In this document: piece by piece, positions 16,448-25,431 of the stretch
Layout: each line of letters opens with the position of its first letter
How positions within the stretch are numbered: position 1 is the first letter of the stretch
NCBI GenBank assembly: GCA_016744135.1
Contig: JADGEX010000002.1
Location: 682,001 to 746,000 of the forward strand
Reading direction: 5' to 3'
Length of the DNA stretch: 64,000 bases
Source of the DNA: Pseudodesulfovibrio sp.
GTDB taxonomy: Bacteria; Desulfobacterota; Desulfovibrionia; Desulfovibrionales; Desulfovibrionaceae
Position numbers and translations under genes: made by a program
The notes under the pieces: model-generated
The model's database searches: none
What the model was told of the DNA's origin: nothing
What the model saw: only the letters and a program-made list of their open reading frames with translations

Positions 16448-17635
16448 TTACTTCTTTGCCTTTTTCTTCGGCTGGTAGGAGCAGAGCGGTTCTTCTTTCA
16501 AATAATGACCGTTCATGGTCTGAGCGCGTGCTCGGCAACCGCCGCAGACGCGTTCGTATTCGCAATGTCCACACTTACCGTCATAGACTTCTGGGTTGCG
16601 CAGATTGAGGAATTGCTGGGATTTTTTCCAGATGTCAGGGAAATGCGTCTCGCGTACCTGACCACAGTCGAGTTCCAGATAGCCACAGGGCTGAACTTGA
16701 CCGCGATGGGATATGAAACAGAATCCCACGCCGCCGAGGCAGCCACGAGACACGGCATCCAGACCGAAGTTCTCGAAGTTGACCGGGATGCCTTCTTCTT
16801 TAGCGCGTTGGCGCAGGATGCGGTGGTAATGCGGGGCGCAGGTGGCCTTGAGTTGCATGTCCGTGGTCTTGCGGAAGTCGTAGAACCAGTTGAGCACGTC
16901 TTCGTACTCTTCGGCAGTAATGACTTCAGTGCCAAGTTCCACGGCCCGACCGGTCGGTACGAGCAGGAATATATGCCACGCGGATGCACCGATTCCTTCG
17001 CACAGATCAAAGATGTCCTTGAACAGATGAAGATTGTTCTTGGTCACCGTAGTGTTGATCTGGAATTCGATGCCCACGTCTTTCAAATATTGAATGCCTC
17101 GCATGGAAGCTTTGAATGCACCGACTTCGCCGCGGAATTCGTCGTGCTGGACCGCTTCTGGTGCATCGATGGAGATGGAGCATCGTTCGATACCCGCATC
17201 TTTCATCTGTTGGGCTGTTTCAGGCGTGATGAGTGTCCCGTTGGGAGCCATGACGCAACGAAGCCCTTTGGTTTTGGCGTAGGCGATCAACTCGTAGACG
17301 TCGTGCCGCATCATTGGCTCGCCGCCGGTAAAGATGATGATAGGGCTGCCTACGTCCGGGAAAGTGTCGATGAGAGCCTTGGCCTCTTCGGTGGACAATT
17401 CGTTCTCGTATGGTTCCGGGTGCGCTTCGGCCCGACAGTGCTTGCAGGCGAGGTTGCAGGACCGGGTCACTTCCCAGGCGATGAGCCTGCAAATGGGGGT
17501 GACGCCGTCGTCGAGGAAACGCTTGGGTGCGTTTTCAGCACCAGGATGACCTTTGCCGTGGGGATGACCAGGGTGTCCGCCGGGATGGCCTTCAGAAGGG
17601 CAGCCGCCGGGATGGCCTTTGGGATGTTCGCTCAT
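16448..17635 (-). CDS. ahbD: Radical SAM haem synthase AhbD (Fe-coproporphyrin III to haem b)
   Basis: A 395-residue radical SAM enzyme of the alternative haem pathway, which oxidatively decarboxylates the two propionates of Fe-coproporphyrin III. The SAM cluster motif is C60-NLA-C64-KH-C67, followed by IIIFTGGEPM. The C-terminal SPASM-like region, with CGYLELDCGQ and CGHCEYERVCGGCRARA, carries a second iron-sulfur cluster. The N-terminal 35 residues are unusual: Gly/Pro-rich with seven His, perhaps a metal- or haem-handling tail. The gene starts one base after the hemB stop, so the two are translationally coupled. A long hairpin repeat begins just past its stop. The call over the AhbC type rests on the pathway context and the C-terminal motif. 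Confidence 0.87.
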   Translation of the reverse strand: MSEHPKGHPGGCPSEGHPGGHPGHPHGKGHPGAENAPKRFLDDGVTPICRLIAWEVTRSCNLACKHCRAEAHPEPYENELSTEEAKALIDTFPDVGSPIIIFTGGEPMMRHDVYELIAYAKTKGLRCVMAPNGTLITPETAQQMKDAGIERCSISIDAPEAVQHDEFRGEVGAFKASMRGIQYLKDVGIEFQINTTVTKNNLHLFKDIFDLCEGIGASAWHIFLLVPTGRAVELGTEVITAEEYEDVLNWFYDFRKTTDMQLKATCAPHYHRILRQRAKEEGIPVNFENFGLDAVSRGCLGGVGFCFISHRGQVQPCGYLELDCGQVRETHFPDIWKKSQQFLNLRNPEVYDGKCGHCEYERVCGGCRARAQTMNGHYLKEEPLCSYQPKKKAKK

Positions 17636-17636
17636 G

Positions 17637-18617
17637 TTATTTCAATGCCTTTAAGACGTCTTCTGTAAAGTATGTGAGAATAAGATCAGCCCCGGCGCGT
17701 TTGAAGGCAACCAAGGATTCCATGACCACGCCTATTTCGTCTATCCAGTCGTTTTGGGCAGCGGCCTTGATCATCGAGTATTCGCCGCTGACCTGATAGA
17801 CGGCCACAGGCGTGTCAAAAGTGTCTCGCACCTGACGGACCATGTCGAGATACGGCAGGCCGGGCTTGACCATCAGGATGTCCGCACCTTCTTCCAGATC
17901 GGCAACGGCTTCGCGCATGCCTTCGCGGGAATTGGGAGGATCCATCTGGTAGGTCTTGCGGTCCCCGAATTGCGGGGTGGATTCGGCGGCTTCGCGGAAT
18001 GGGCCGTAGAATGCCGATGCGTATTTTATCGCGTAAGACATGATCGGGGTGTTGGTAAAACCAGCGTCATCCAGTGCGGCGCGGATGGCGGCAACACGGC
18101 CATCCATCATATCAGACGGGGCCACCATGTCAGCTCCGGCCTTGGCTTGGGCTACAGCGGCCTTGGCCAGAAGATTCAAAGTGGGGTCGTTTTGAACGTA
18201 TTCGTTTTTCACCATGCCGCAATGGCCGTGGGAGGTATACTCGCACAGACAGGTGTCGGCGATGACCACCAGTTCGGGAAATGTGTCCTTGAGCAGACGA
18301 ATGGCCTTTTGGACAATGCCCATGTCGTCGTATGCACCGGACCCAACTTCGTCTTTTTCGGCAGGAATACCGAAAAGGATGCAGGCTTTGAGGCCATCGG
18401 CAACGGCTTCGGCTACTTTGATTTTCAGTTGTGTCAGAGAAAGCTGATATTGGCCGGGCATGGATGAGATTTCTTTTTTAAAGGAATCGTCATCGGTTTC
18501 GACCACGAAATAGGGCATGATCAAGTCATTGGCAGTGACCATGTTTTCGCGGACCAGTTCTCGCATGGCGAGACTGGAGCGAAGGCGACGGCCACGGAAA
18601 AAATCAGAGGGAATCAT
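17637..18617 (-). CDS. hemB: Delta-aminolevulinic acid dehydratase (porphobilinogen synthase)
   Basis: A 326-residue enzyme that condenses two 5-aminolevulinate molecules to porphobilinogen, the common tetrapyrrole precursor. The zinc-site cysteines C123, C125 and C133 are visible in [14 protein letters not shown]. The Schiff-base lysines lie in [15 protein letters not shown] and [13 protein letters not shown], and the allosteric-metal motif region follows [12 protein letters not shown]. Length is typical (320-340). The start has GGAG 5 bases upstream. It lies between ahbC and ahbD on one strand, so haem and siroheme precursor supply is coordinated with the final haem steps. Confidence 0.96.
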   Translation of the reverse strand: MIPSDFFRGRRLRSSLAMRELVRENMVTANDLIMPYFVVETDDDSFKKEISSMPGQYQLSLTQLKIKVAEAVADGLKACILFGIPAEKDEVGSGAYDDMGIVQKAIRLLKDTFPELVVIADTCLCEYTSHGHCGMVKNEYVQNDPTLNLLAKAAVAQAKAGADMVAPSDMMDGRVAAIRAALDDAGFTNTPIMSYAIKYASAFYGPFREAAESTPQFGDRKTYQMDPPNSREGMREAVADLEEGADILMVKPGLPYLDMVRQVRDTFDTPVAVYQVSGEYSMIKAAAQNDWIDEIGVVMESLVAFKRAGADLILTYFTEDVLKALK

Positions 18618-18720
18618 AGTATCTCCAAATCAATAATGTGTCTTTTGAAGATCCCTATACTCTTTTTCAACGGTATCGCCAACAAGTGCAACAAGTTGCT
18701 CACGCATGCATTTGTCGAAG

Positions 18721-18831
18721 GCGAAACAAAAAAGTTTAGGAAAGAAGAGGGGATGGGAGTCCGGGGGAAGGGTAGAGGGGAGAATCCTTTTTAAAAGGAG
18801 TCCCTCTTTCCTTCCCCCGGCCGCCGGAGGC
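18721..18831. repeat. Intergenic hairpin repeat after ahbC, copy 2
   Basis: About 110 bases closely similar to 16340-16445, ending in GCCGCCGGAGGC at 18820-18831. It contains a perfect 11-base stem (CCGGGGGAAGG with CCTTCCCCCGG) and a further inner pairing. Shared words include GAGGGGATGG and TCGGAGGC or CCGGAGGC. It starts 9 bases beyond the ahbC stop. The left half of copy 1, with the CTCAAGAACC hairpin, is absent here; 18640-18720 holds only a GCATGCAT word in common. Nothing coding is seen in the 223-base gap. Confidence 0.75.
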
Positions 18832-18840
18832 GAATATCGC

Positions 18841-20034
18841 TTACAGCTTTTCGCCGGTGATTTCTTCGTCGGTGAGATAGCAGGCAGGATCCTGTGCCCA
18901 GAAGTCATCATAGTAGGCTTCTGCACGGGCGCGGAAGTTGCCGCCGCAGATATTGAGGAAGCGACACTTGGCGCAACGGCCGCCCACATGAGGACGTTTG
19001 TCCTTGAGCTTGTGGAGCAGTTCGATCTTGGGATCGTTCCAGATTTCGGAGAAAGGACGTTCCAGCACGTTGCCAAAAGTATGATGGCGCATGAACTGGT
19101 CAGCGTGAACTTTGCCGTCCCAGGAGATACAGCCGATGCCGCGTCCCGTGGAGTTGCCTTCGTTCATCTTGAGCAGTTCAAGTACTTCCTTGGCACGTTC
19201 CGGGTCTTCCTTGAGAAGACGATAATAGACATGCGGACCGTCTGCGTGGTTGTCCACAGTCAGAACTTCCTTGGGCTTGCCTTTTTCAAACAATGCCTTT
19301 GTGTGGTCCATGATCAGATCGACGACGTCACGGGTTTCCTGATGGTTCAGGTCTTCTTTGATCAGTTCGGAACCACGACCGGAATATACCAGGTGGTAGA
19401 AACAGATGCGGGGAATTTCCAAGTCTTCAATGAGACTGAAGAGATGGGGGATCTCAGGAGCATTACGCTTGTTGATGGTGAAACGCAGGCCGACTTTGAG
19501 GCCTTCTGCCTGACAGTTCTCAACGCCTTTGAGTGCCTGTTTGTAGGACCCGGTCACGCCACGAAATTCATCGTGGACCGCCTCATTACCATCGATGGAT
19601 ATACCGACGTAAGAGAGACCAACTTCTTTCAGTTCTCTGGCTTTTGATTTTGTGATGAGCGTGCCGTTGGTAGAGATGACTGCACGCATGCCCTTGGCGG
19701 TTGCGTGTTTGGCCAAGTCGACCAAGTCTTCACGTACCAGAGGCTCGCCACCGGAAAAGAGCATGACAGGTGCGCCGAATTGGGCGAGATCATCTATCAT
19801 CTCTTTGGCTTTTTCGTTGGAAATTGGGTCCTTGTGCGCGTTGATATCAACGGCCTGAGCGTAACAATGGACACATTTAAGGTTACACCGTTGGGTCATG
19901 TTCCAGACCACGACGGGCTTCTTGTCCTTGGAAAATTGGAGAAGATGGGAGGGCAACTGCCCTGATTCACGACTGTAACGCAGGGCGTCAGAAGGTTCTA
20001 CTGCTCCGCAGTAGAGCTTGGAAATACCGATCAT
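18841..20034 (-). CDS. ahbC: Radical SAM 12,18-didecarboxysiroheme deacetylase AhbC
   Basis: A 397-residue radical SAM/SPASM protein. The SAM cluster is C50-NLK-C54-VH-C57, followed by VMLFSGGEPL. The C-terminal cluster region is GRCAKCRFLNICGGNFRARAEA. The N-terminus MIGISKLYCGAVEPSDALRYS is characteristic of AhbC, which removes two acetate side chains from 12,18-didecarboxysiroheme to yield Fe-coproporphyrin III. It is first in the leftward order ahbC-hemB-ahbD-ahbA. The start has GAGAGG 9 bases upstream. A repeat element separates it from hemB, so some transcripts may end or be processed there. Confidence 0.9.
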   Translation of the reverse strand: MIGISKLYCGAVEPSDALRYSRESGQLPSHLLQFSKDKKPVVVWNMTQRCNLKCVHCYAQAVDINAHKDPISNEKAKEMIDDLAQFGAPVMLFSGGEPLVREDLVDLAKHATAKGMRAVISTNGTLITKSKARELKEVGLSYVGISIDGNEAVHDEFRGVTGSYKQALKGVENCQAEGLKVGLRFTINKRNAPEIPHLFSLIEDLEIPRICFYHLVYSGRGSELIKEDLNHQETRDVVDLIMDHTKALFEKGKPKEVLTVDNHADGPHVYYRLLKEDPERAKEVLELLKMNEGNSTGRGIGCISWDGKVHADQFMRHHTFGNVLERPFSEIWNDPKIELLHKLKDKRPHVGGRCAKCRFLNICGGNFRARAEAYYDDFWAQDPACYLTDEEITGEKL

Positions 20035-20097
20035 TTAAATAAACCTCTCAGCTGAAATGAAGGTCTCAGGTATCATATATCGTTCTGAGTGAAAAGA

Positions 20098-20126
20098 ACG
20101 AAAAAGAGGGCCTGGAAAGGCCCCCG
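20098..20126 (-). terminator. Terminator after the OmpA-like lipoprotein gene
   Basis: A GGGCCT/AGGCCC stem at 20108-20123 with a GGAA loop on the plus strand; on the minus strand it is followed by TTTTT. It lies 64 bases past the stop at 20190 and separates that gene from ahbC. Confidence 0.75.
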
Positions 20127-20189
20127 TCATGCGCTTCCGAAGAGGAAGATAAGAATTATTGCCAAAAAGTCAAGAAATCATCGTTTGAC

Positions 20190-21308
20190 CTATCCCGCGA
20201 GGCGTATTTCGACCCGTCGGTTTTTTTGCTGTTCTTTGGTTGTGAGCCCTTGATTTAACGGTCTGGACTTACCATATCCCACGGTTTCAATGGTCGCAGG
20301 ATCAACTCCGCCCTTGTTGACGAGGTATGCCTTGACTGCATCAGCTCGTTTTTTGGAAAGGGAGAGGTTGTACGCTTCATTGCCTTTGGTGTCGGTATGA
20401 CCGCCGATGATGATGCTTTTGCCTTTGAGTTCCGGTGAGTTTAGAGCTTCACTTAAAGCATCCAGCAAAGGATATGATGATTCTTGAATAGTTGCTTTAT
20501 CAAAATCGAAATGAACATCCAGATTTACGCCCGGAACGTCCGGTCGAACCACGGTGTTTTCATTTGATTCCGGTGGAAGGGTTACGCCGGGGCCGGGATC
20601 GGTGGCGGTAGTCGCGGGCGCTTCGACCAACTGGGTTAGACTGGGTTTTACCTGAGCCGGGTTGTCCACATATTTGTATTGTGTGTCGGGTGAAGGCAAC
20701 CATGCCTTGAGCGGAATAGTCATGTCCTTGGCAATTTCACGAATGATTTTGTTGAAAGGAGCTTCACTCATGCGGAATTCATGTTTGAAATAAAAATAGT
20801 CGTCCGGCGGACGTTCTTCAAGGCGCCCTGATTGCATCATGGTCCAGAGGAGAATGCCGCTACCTGCCGCATAGATGTCGACCTGTACGGTAATCGCGGT
20901 GTCATCCAATGTATGCCCAGCATAGAAGTAGGGGACTTTGCCCAGAATGAGCAGATCAGCACCCCGTCTTCGAGCGGTTTCCAAAGCGGTGGACAGCCCT
21001 TGGTACCGTGTGCCTGATTGTAGTTCCATGACTGGGAAGAGGCGTTCCTCTGTCCAGGCTGAATAGAATATTTGTGCAAAGGAGTCGGATAGGCTGGCGT
21101 GATCGCTCGTGCGCTGCTGGATAACAAAGGGATAAAAATAGGCCGTTAAAGGTCTATATTGTTTCCCTCTGGGATGGACCGAAACTTGAAGTGGCGATTT
21201 CCTGACGGTTGGATCGGAATAGACTTTTGTCTGATCCGTCAAGGAAAGGTCCACGTTCGCGCACGCGGATAATATGAGTAACAAAGCGAAAAATAATACT
21301 TTTTTCAT
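20190..21308 (-). CDS. OmpA-family outer-membrane lipoprotein
   Basis: A 372-residue predicted lipoprotein: signal peptide KKVLFFALLLILSAC with lipidated Cys16. Residues about 20-210 form an uncharacterised periplasmic domain, and a Pro/Thr-rich linker follows. The C-terminal ~115 residues are an OmpA-like peptidoglycan-binding domain with VHFDFDKATI, GGHTDTKGNEAYNLSLSKKRA and VGYGKSRPL...NRRVEIRL. The last set holds the Asp and Arg that grip diaminopimelate. It would anchor the outer membrane to the cell wall. The ATG at 21308 is chosen because the signal peptide begins there; the ribosome-binding site is weak. It follows the 111-residue helical protein gene on the same strand. Confidence 0.88.
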   Translation of the reverse strand: MKKVLFFALLLILSACANVDLSLTDQTKVYSDPTVRKSPLQVSVHPRGKQYRPLTAYFYPFVIQQRTSDHASLSDSFAQIFYSAWTEERLFPVMELQSGTRYQGLSTALETARRRGADLLILGKVPYFYAGHTLDDTAITVQVDIYAAGSGILLWTMMQSGRLEERPPDDYFYFKHEFRMSEAPFNKIIREIAKDMTIPLKAWLPSPDTQYKYVDNPAQVKPSLTQLVEAPATTATDPGPGVTLPPESNENTVVRPDVPGVNLDVHFDFDKATIQESSYPLLDALSEALNSPELKGKSIIIGGHTDTKGNEAYNLSLSKKRADAVKAYLVNKGGVDPATIETVGYGKSRPLNQGLTTKEQQKNRRVEIRLAG

Positions 21309-21412
21309 GACATTCACCGGCTTGTGGTTGCAACCGTTCCGCCCCATGCGCCAAGTGCGTGACAGGGGCGGATTTCAATGGCTCAATTAAAGCAATATAT
21401 ATGCCGGGAATA

Positions 21413-21748
21413 TTATTGAACGGTTTGTGTGGGTGCAGGTGCAGACTCTATGGATTCTAGCAACTGGTCGCGGGATTCCTTGAGACCCTGACGAAGCAGG
21501 AGTCGTTTCCCCGTGGAAAGCCGTCTAAATTCTGGTCTGTCAGCCAGTTCGGATAGGCGGTTCATTTCCACGAGAACATTGCGGATTAATTTTTGGATAT
21601 CCCGTTCTCTGGGGTTGAGTTGGGCAGCCAGTACTGCCAAATCTCGGATTTCCATCGCCATCTCCTTGAGACGACGTGGGGCTATTTGACGGGCGAGTTT
21701 TCGTTGTGCCTTGAGGTCCTGTATTTTGTTTTTGAACCAACCAAACAT
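21413..21748 (-). CDS. Small basic helical protein, unknown
   Basis: A 111-residue hydrophilic protein, probably all-helical and coiled, with many Arg/Lys (KNKIQDLKAQRKLARQ, RRLSTGKRLLLRQGLKESR). No membrane segment or known domain was recognised. The start at 21748 (MFGWFKNK) has an ideal AGGAGG 5 bases before it. It begins 8 bases after the stop of the Yip1-like gene, so the two are probably translated together; its job may be linked to that membrane protein. Confidence 0.8.
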   Translation of the reverse strand: MFGWFKNKIQDLKAQRKLARQIAPRRLKEMAMEIRDLAVLAAQLNPRERDIQKLIRNVLVEMNRLSELADRPEFRRLSTGKRLLLRQGLKESRDQLLESIESAPAPTQTVQ

Positions 21749-21756
21749 AATCCCTC

Positions 21757-22974
21757 CTACATCGTAGGCATCTGTCCCTGCATACCGATAACGGCGAGGA
21801 TCATACCGATAAGCAGTGGCATGAGTATAACCGGAATGATAATGAAGTAGGATATCTTGTGGATATACTTGAGGCCGATGGCAGTCAGGACCAATCCCCA
21901 TATGGCGTTCAGGAGCATCCATACGCTGACCACTTCAAGGGTCACTAATGGGATTATCCCCGTAATCATTGGGGCATAGGCATAGGCAACAGCTCTGAAA
22001 GACCCTTCGAAACCTTTATTGCCTGCTCGAAACAGTTTCAGGATGAGATGGTAGAATCCAGTAATGAAATAAATGGACATGGCCGCAAAGGCGGGTGTGA
22101 CCAGAAGTTCGAACAGTCCGTTGGTTGTGTTGTATGCGACGACTTCCAGGCCGTTTGAAGTGATGTCAATGCTGGGAGTCAGGCCTGCAACACCCCATGC
22201 AAATTGGGCCAGAGCCTGAATCATCGCCACAAGAATGGCAAAAGTCAGAGGTTTGGACAGACCTCCACCAACGGGCATGACCGAAAAGAAGAGACGCGGT
22301 GAAAACAGGGCCAGTTTTATTGTCATGAACAGGCCGCCGAAAAATCCATAGCGATCCAATTGCTCAAAGGGCGGCGGAACTTCCATGGAGGCTTCTGGGG
22401 TTTCGTTTTCATCGTTTTCAGTCTGCATGGGATCGGGGAAATCTTCACTAAATTCGCCATTCCAGCCATCCACGGGCTGTTGCTCGTCGGTCTGTGGCGT
22501 CTGGCCGGAAGGGTAGATTATTTTGGGTTCGTCCAATGGCTCGGGGAAATCTGCATTGAATTCACCGTTCCAGCCATCGACAGGTTCTGGCCCATTCTGA
22601 TGAGTATAGGGTTCAGTTGATGTCGGTTCATTGGACGTGTCAGAATTGTGTTGAGGTGTTGCTTTCGGTTCGGGCGGAGCCATGGCGTCCAGTTGTTTCC
22701 ATAGGTCTTCCTTGGGCTTTTCGCCCGGAGTGGGAAGGTCTGGGAAAGTCCGTTCGGATGTTTCCGGTTCCGGGGACTTGGCTTGTTCTTGTGACGTAAC
22801 AATGGGCTTCGGTGCCGGAGCTTCCGGTTCCTCAATGACAAATTCCTGTTCCGGTATTTCGCGAAATTTGAATTTCGTTTGACATTTCGGGCAGGTGGCA
22901 ACCTGCGAACGAGGGGGGATCTTGCTTTCGTCCACTTCGCGGGCGAATTTGCATTCGGGACATATTATCTGCAT
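21757..22974 (-). CDS. Zinc-finger (MJ0042-type) plus Yip1-like membrane protein
   Basis: A 405-residue protein. Residues 1-40 form an MJ0042-type zinc ribbon (IICPECKFAREVDESKIPP, then ATCPKCQTKFKFR). Residues about 45-205 are a low-complexity Pro/Glu/Asp-rich linker. It contains two near-identical copies of a 17-residue block, PVDGWNGEF followed by ADFPEP or EDFPDP. The last ~190 residues hold about five membrane helices of the Yip1/DUF1282 type. Delta-proteobacterial proteins with an N-terminal MJ0042 finger are common and mostly uncharacterised. AAGGA lies 7 bases before the ATG at 22974. The next gene follows after 8 bases. Confidence 0.82.
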   Translation of the reverse strand: MQIICPECKFAREVDESKIPPRSQVATCPKCQTKFKFREIPEQEFVIEEPEAPAPKPIVTSQEQAKSPEPETSERTFPDLPTPGEKPKEDLWKQLDAMAPPEPKATPQHNSDTSNEPTSTEPYTHQNGPEPVDGWNGEFNADFPEPLDEPKIIYPSGQTPQTDEQQPVDGWNGEFSEDFPDPMQTENDENETPEASMEVPPPFEQLDRYGFFGGLFMTIKLALFSPRLFFSVMPVGGGLSKPLTFAILVAMIQALAQFAWGVAGLTPSIDITSNGLEVVAYNTTNGLFELLVTPAFAAMSIYFITGFYHLILKLFRAGNKGFEGSFRAVAYAYAPMITGIIPLVTLEVVSVWMLLNAIWGLVLTAIGLKYIHKISYFIIIPVILMPLLIGMILAVIGMQGQMPTM

Positions 22975-23064
22975 TGCCGTTCCTTGAATGACATGAATGA
23001 TGACGTTGAGAGGTCCTAGCCATTTTGTACGCAACAATCAAGCCGTCTGCAAATCCGTGCAGGA

Positions 23065-24270
23065 TTATGCAGGGTTTTCTTCGAGCATAAGCATCTGAAT
23101 CGCACCCATGATGAATGACGCTTCGGCGAAGAGGGATCGTTCCACATTGGGATAATCCTCGCTGAGTACATGCGTTATGGTGTCACCACCTGCTTTGTCA
23201 AAGCGTTTTAATTTGGCGGTCAGAACCTCAGGCGACTTGCGTAGGCGGCTGTAATGCAGGATAGGAGCGTCCAACGCAAGGGCTGTGCGTCCCTGAATAC
23301 CTGTCAGTCGTTCGTGGATGGGGCGCTCAAAGCGGATGTCTTTACTGTTTTTGAAAAGACGTAATTGGAGGTCGGGCCAAAGACCGTACCCAACTTTGGA
23401 ATGATTTTCGTCCGGGTACAGAGTCATCCTGGGAAAATAACAAGCTTCCAGCCTTTTTACGAGCATACAGGCCGGGAAGAGATCCCACACTTCTTCGTTG
23501 AACATCTCGTCACCGTCCAGACATAGAATCCAATCGCCTTCACATTCGTCAAGCATGCGGTTTCGCTGGGATGCGAAATCATCGAGGGGGTGGGCGAAGT
23601 GACGGACCGGAGCAGCACAAGGGTAGTTTGTTTCTGGGACGGTTTCATTGTCCCAGACTACGACCACTTCTTTGACCCAATCAGGGAATTGACCAAAATA
23701 TACGTCGAGGTCTGGTTCGTCCGGGCTGAGAATGGCGCCGACAGAGAGATCGGGGGCAGCCACACCCACGTGACTTAGGTAGGAACTATTGATGGCCTGA
23801 TGTGGTTTGCTCTGCATGAACAGTCGTTGCAGAGATTGATATTGTTGTTTGGTTTCGTCATCCATGGTTGGGTTTAGAACGAGGGTGGCCGTGTCTGACG
23901 ATACATTAGCCAGAGCCAGGAGATACAACTGTGCCCACAGGGAAGTATCGCAGATGAGATTGACGTTTGAGTTCTTGTCAGTCCAATCCGAATTGGATTT
24001 CAGAAAGGTCCGGGCTGTATTCATGTCAGTTTCACATACGAATAATTTGGTGGTTTCCGGGAGGGCCGCGTGAAGGGCCAAGGCATGTTTGCCGTCACCC
24101 AGTCCGAAGAGAACCAGAGCCGTGGCTCGGCTCTTTTTGAAGATATTGAGGGTGCGCTCGGTGAAAGCCGGGATATCTTCAGAAGTTTTTTGTAGAATCG
24201 TTTTGGATGGTTGGTCTTTGAAGGCAAAGGCCAGAACTGCGTCGGTATAGTGTTTTATCAGTTTGCTCAT
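23065..24270 (-). CDS. Family-2 glycosyltransferase with Maf-like N-terminal region
   Basis: A 401-residue protein. Residues about 170-330 have the family-2 glycosyltransferase look, including DFASQRNRMLDECEGDWILCLDGDE, where the DGD is the nucleotide-sugar metal site. Residues about 50-95 form a Rossmann-like segment (ALVLFGLGDGKHALALHAAL, then a strand ending CETD) that resembles the start of Maf-type flagellin glycosyltransferases. The gene overlaps the upstream family-4 glycosyltransferase by four bases and follows fliC-fliD-fliS, so modification of flagellin is a reasonable guess. The sugar is unknown. Confidence 0.78.
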   Translation of the reverse strand: MSKLIKHYTDAVLAFAFKDQPSKTILQKTSEDIPAFTERTLNIFKKSRATALVLFGLGDGKHALALHAALPETTKLFVCETDMNTARTFLKSNSDWTDKNSNVNLICDTSLWAQLYLLALANVSSDTATLVLNPTMDDETKQQYQSLQRLFMQSKPHQAINSSYLSHVGVAAPDLSVGAILSPDEPDLDVYFGQFPDWVKEVVVVWDNETVPETNYPCAAPVRHFAHPLDDFASQRNRMLDECEGDWILCLDGDEMFNEEVWDLFPACMLVKRLEACYFPRMTLYPDENHSKVGYGLWPDLQLRLFKNSKDIRFERPIHERLTGIQGRTALALDAPILHYSRLRKSPEVLTAKLKRFDKAGGDTITHVLSEDYPNVERSLFAEASFIMGAIQMLMLEENPA

Positions 24271-25340
24271 GCGGTGATTCCTTTACGGTGGAGTAGTTCT
24301 TGATACACGGTTTCGAGTTGACGGGTGACCGTCTGTGCTCGATAGAGGCGGGCAGCTTTTTTCTGTCCGGCCAGCCCCATGCGCCGTGCTTCATCAGGAT
24401 GGGAAAAAATATATTTCAAGGCATTGGCGTACTCTTCGGCGTTTTGTGCCACGAGTCCGGTGGTCATATGGTCGACCAATTCCAATTGGGCATTGTCTTT
24501 GAGTCCTTCGCTGGGATGGGTGATGACCGGTAGGCCGCAAGCCATGGCTTCGGCAATGACGAGGCCGAAGGATTCTCCGGTGTCGTTGGCATGTGCCAAG
24601 ACTGAGACTCCGTTAAGAAAAGAGGCTATTTCTGCATCGGTTTGCACTGGATCATGGAAGATGACATTGCGTGAAAGATTGTTGGCGGCAACATATTCTT
24701 GCGCTTCGGGAATGGTCCCGATGACATGATATCGGAAGTCAGGGATGTCACGAACAACCAGTGGCAGAAATTCCAGAGCCAATCGAGACCATTTGCCGGG
24801 GTCAGCCCGTGATATGCGTCCGGCAGCAGGGATGGAAAAATCTTTGTTTGTACGTGCTGCACCCGCGAAGAAATCCGTGTCCACCGGATTGTATAGAAAG
24901 GAGTAGCGGGACGAGTCAGCTGGTATACCGGTGGTTGTCGTAAATCGTTCCAGACAGAATCTCGAGACAAAAAGTGTCCGGTCAATAATGGCAGCGGATG
25001 GGCTTGGGTCATGCCTTCCGAATACGTTGGTTTCAACCACAACAGGTGTCTGTGCTCGCTTCATGGGCTTGAGCAATTCTGGTTCAGGCCAGCCTGCGCG
25101 GTGGACATGGACAATTTGAGGTTTGAAGCGATCAAGTACGCTGAGGAGGTCCGGGTTGATGTAAGTTTCGATTCCCAGAGCACGAATTTGTCTCCCCCGT
25201 TCTCCATCCTGCGGACAGTAGGCCGCCGCGGTGAAGTGAGAAGGGGTCAGATTGGCGACGAAAAGCTGCATGACTTTTTCGGTGCCGCCAAGGGTCAGAG
25301 ACTTGGATACGTGAAGAACACGGACAGGGGATTCAACCAT
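24267..25340 (-). CDS. Family-4 (GT-B) glycosyltransferase
   Basis: A 357-residue GT-B enzyme. The N-terminal acceptor domain begins VRVLHVSKSLTLGGTEKVMQLFV, and the linker shows IVHVHRAGWPE. The C-terminal donor domain holds AAGRISRADPGKWSRLALE and the nucleotide-sugar motif ANDTGESFGLVIAEAMACGLPVI. It would move a sugar from a nucleotide donor to a cell-surface or flagellar acceptor. The start is uncertain: the ATG at 25340 has no clear Shine-Dalgarno, and a TTG at 25358 is an alternative. A terminator lies between it and fliS, and it overlaps the next glycosyltransferase by four bases. Confidence 0.85.
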   Translation of the reverse strand: MVESPVRVLHVSKSLTLGGTEKVMQLFVANLTPSHFTAAAYCPQDGERGRQIRALGIETYINPDLLSVLDRFKPQIVHVHRAGWPEPELLKPMKRAQTPVVVETNVFGRHDPSPSAAIIDRTLFVSRFCLERFTTTTGIPADSSRYSFLYNPVDTDFFAGAARTNKDFSIPAAGRISRADPGKWSRLALEFLPLVVRDIPDFRYHVIGTIPEAQEYVAANNLSRNVIFHDPVQTDAEIASFLNGVSVLAHANDTGESFGLVIAEAMACGLPVITHPSEGLKDNAQLELVDHMTTGLVAQNAEEYANALKYIFSHPDEARRMGLAGQKKAARLYRAQTVTRQLETVYQELLHRKGITA

Positions 25341-25399
25341 GGGCGAAAGGTGACACAAGGTCGTGACATTGTAAACATGTCCAAGACATGGTGGGATGC

Positions 25400-25431
25400 A
25401 AAAAAAAGGCCCTTTGAAGGGCCGTTTTTTT
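25400..25431. terminator. Terminator after fliS
   Basis: Stem GGCCCTT with AAGGGCC (25408-25423) flanked by A-runs and T-runs on both sides, so it works in either direction. The fliS stop codon sits inside the right-hand T-run. Confidence 0.85.

Noticed and set aside
16251..16574. Minus-strand frame through the ahbD-ahbA repeat
   Set aside because: It is the repeat read as protein (Pro/Ser/Lys runs), with no start site; it overlaps the end of ahbD in another frame.
16271..17668. Long plus-strand frame (465 codons) opposite ahbD
   Set aside because: It arises from codon bias on the opposite strand of a clear radical SAM gene; no ribosome-binding site and no recognisable domain.
18630..19076. 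Minus-strand frame reaching from ahbC through the repeat
   Set aside because: It is antisense-frame reading of ahbC plus the intergenic hairpin repeat, giving Pro/Ser-rich nonsense.
18706..19647. Plus-strand frame (313 codons) opposite ahbC
   Set aside because: Antisense shadow of ahbC that begins within the repeat.
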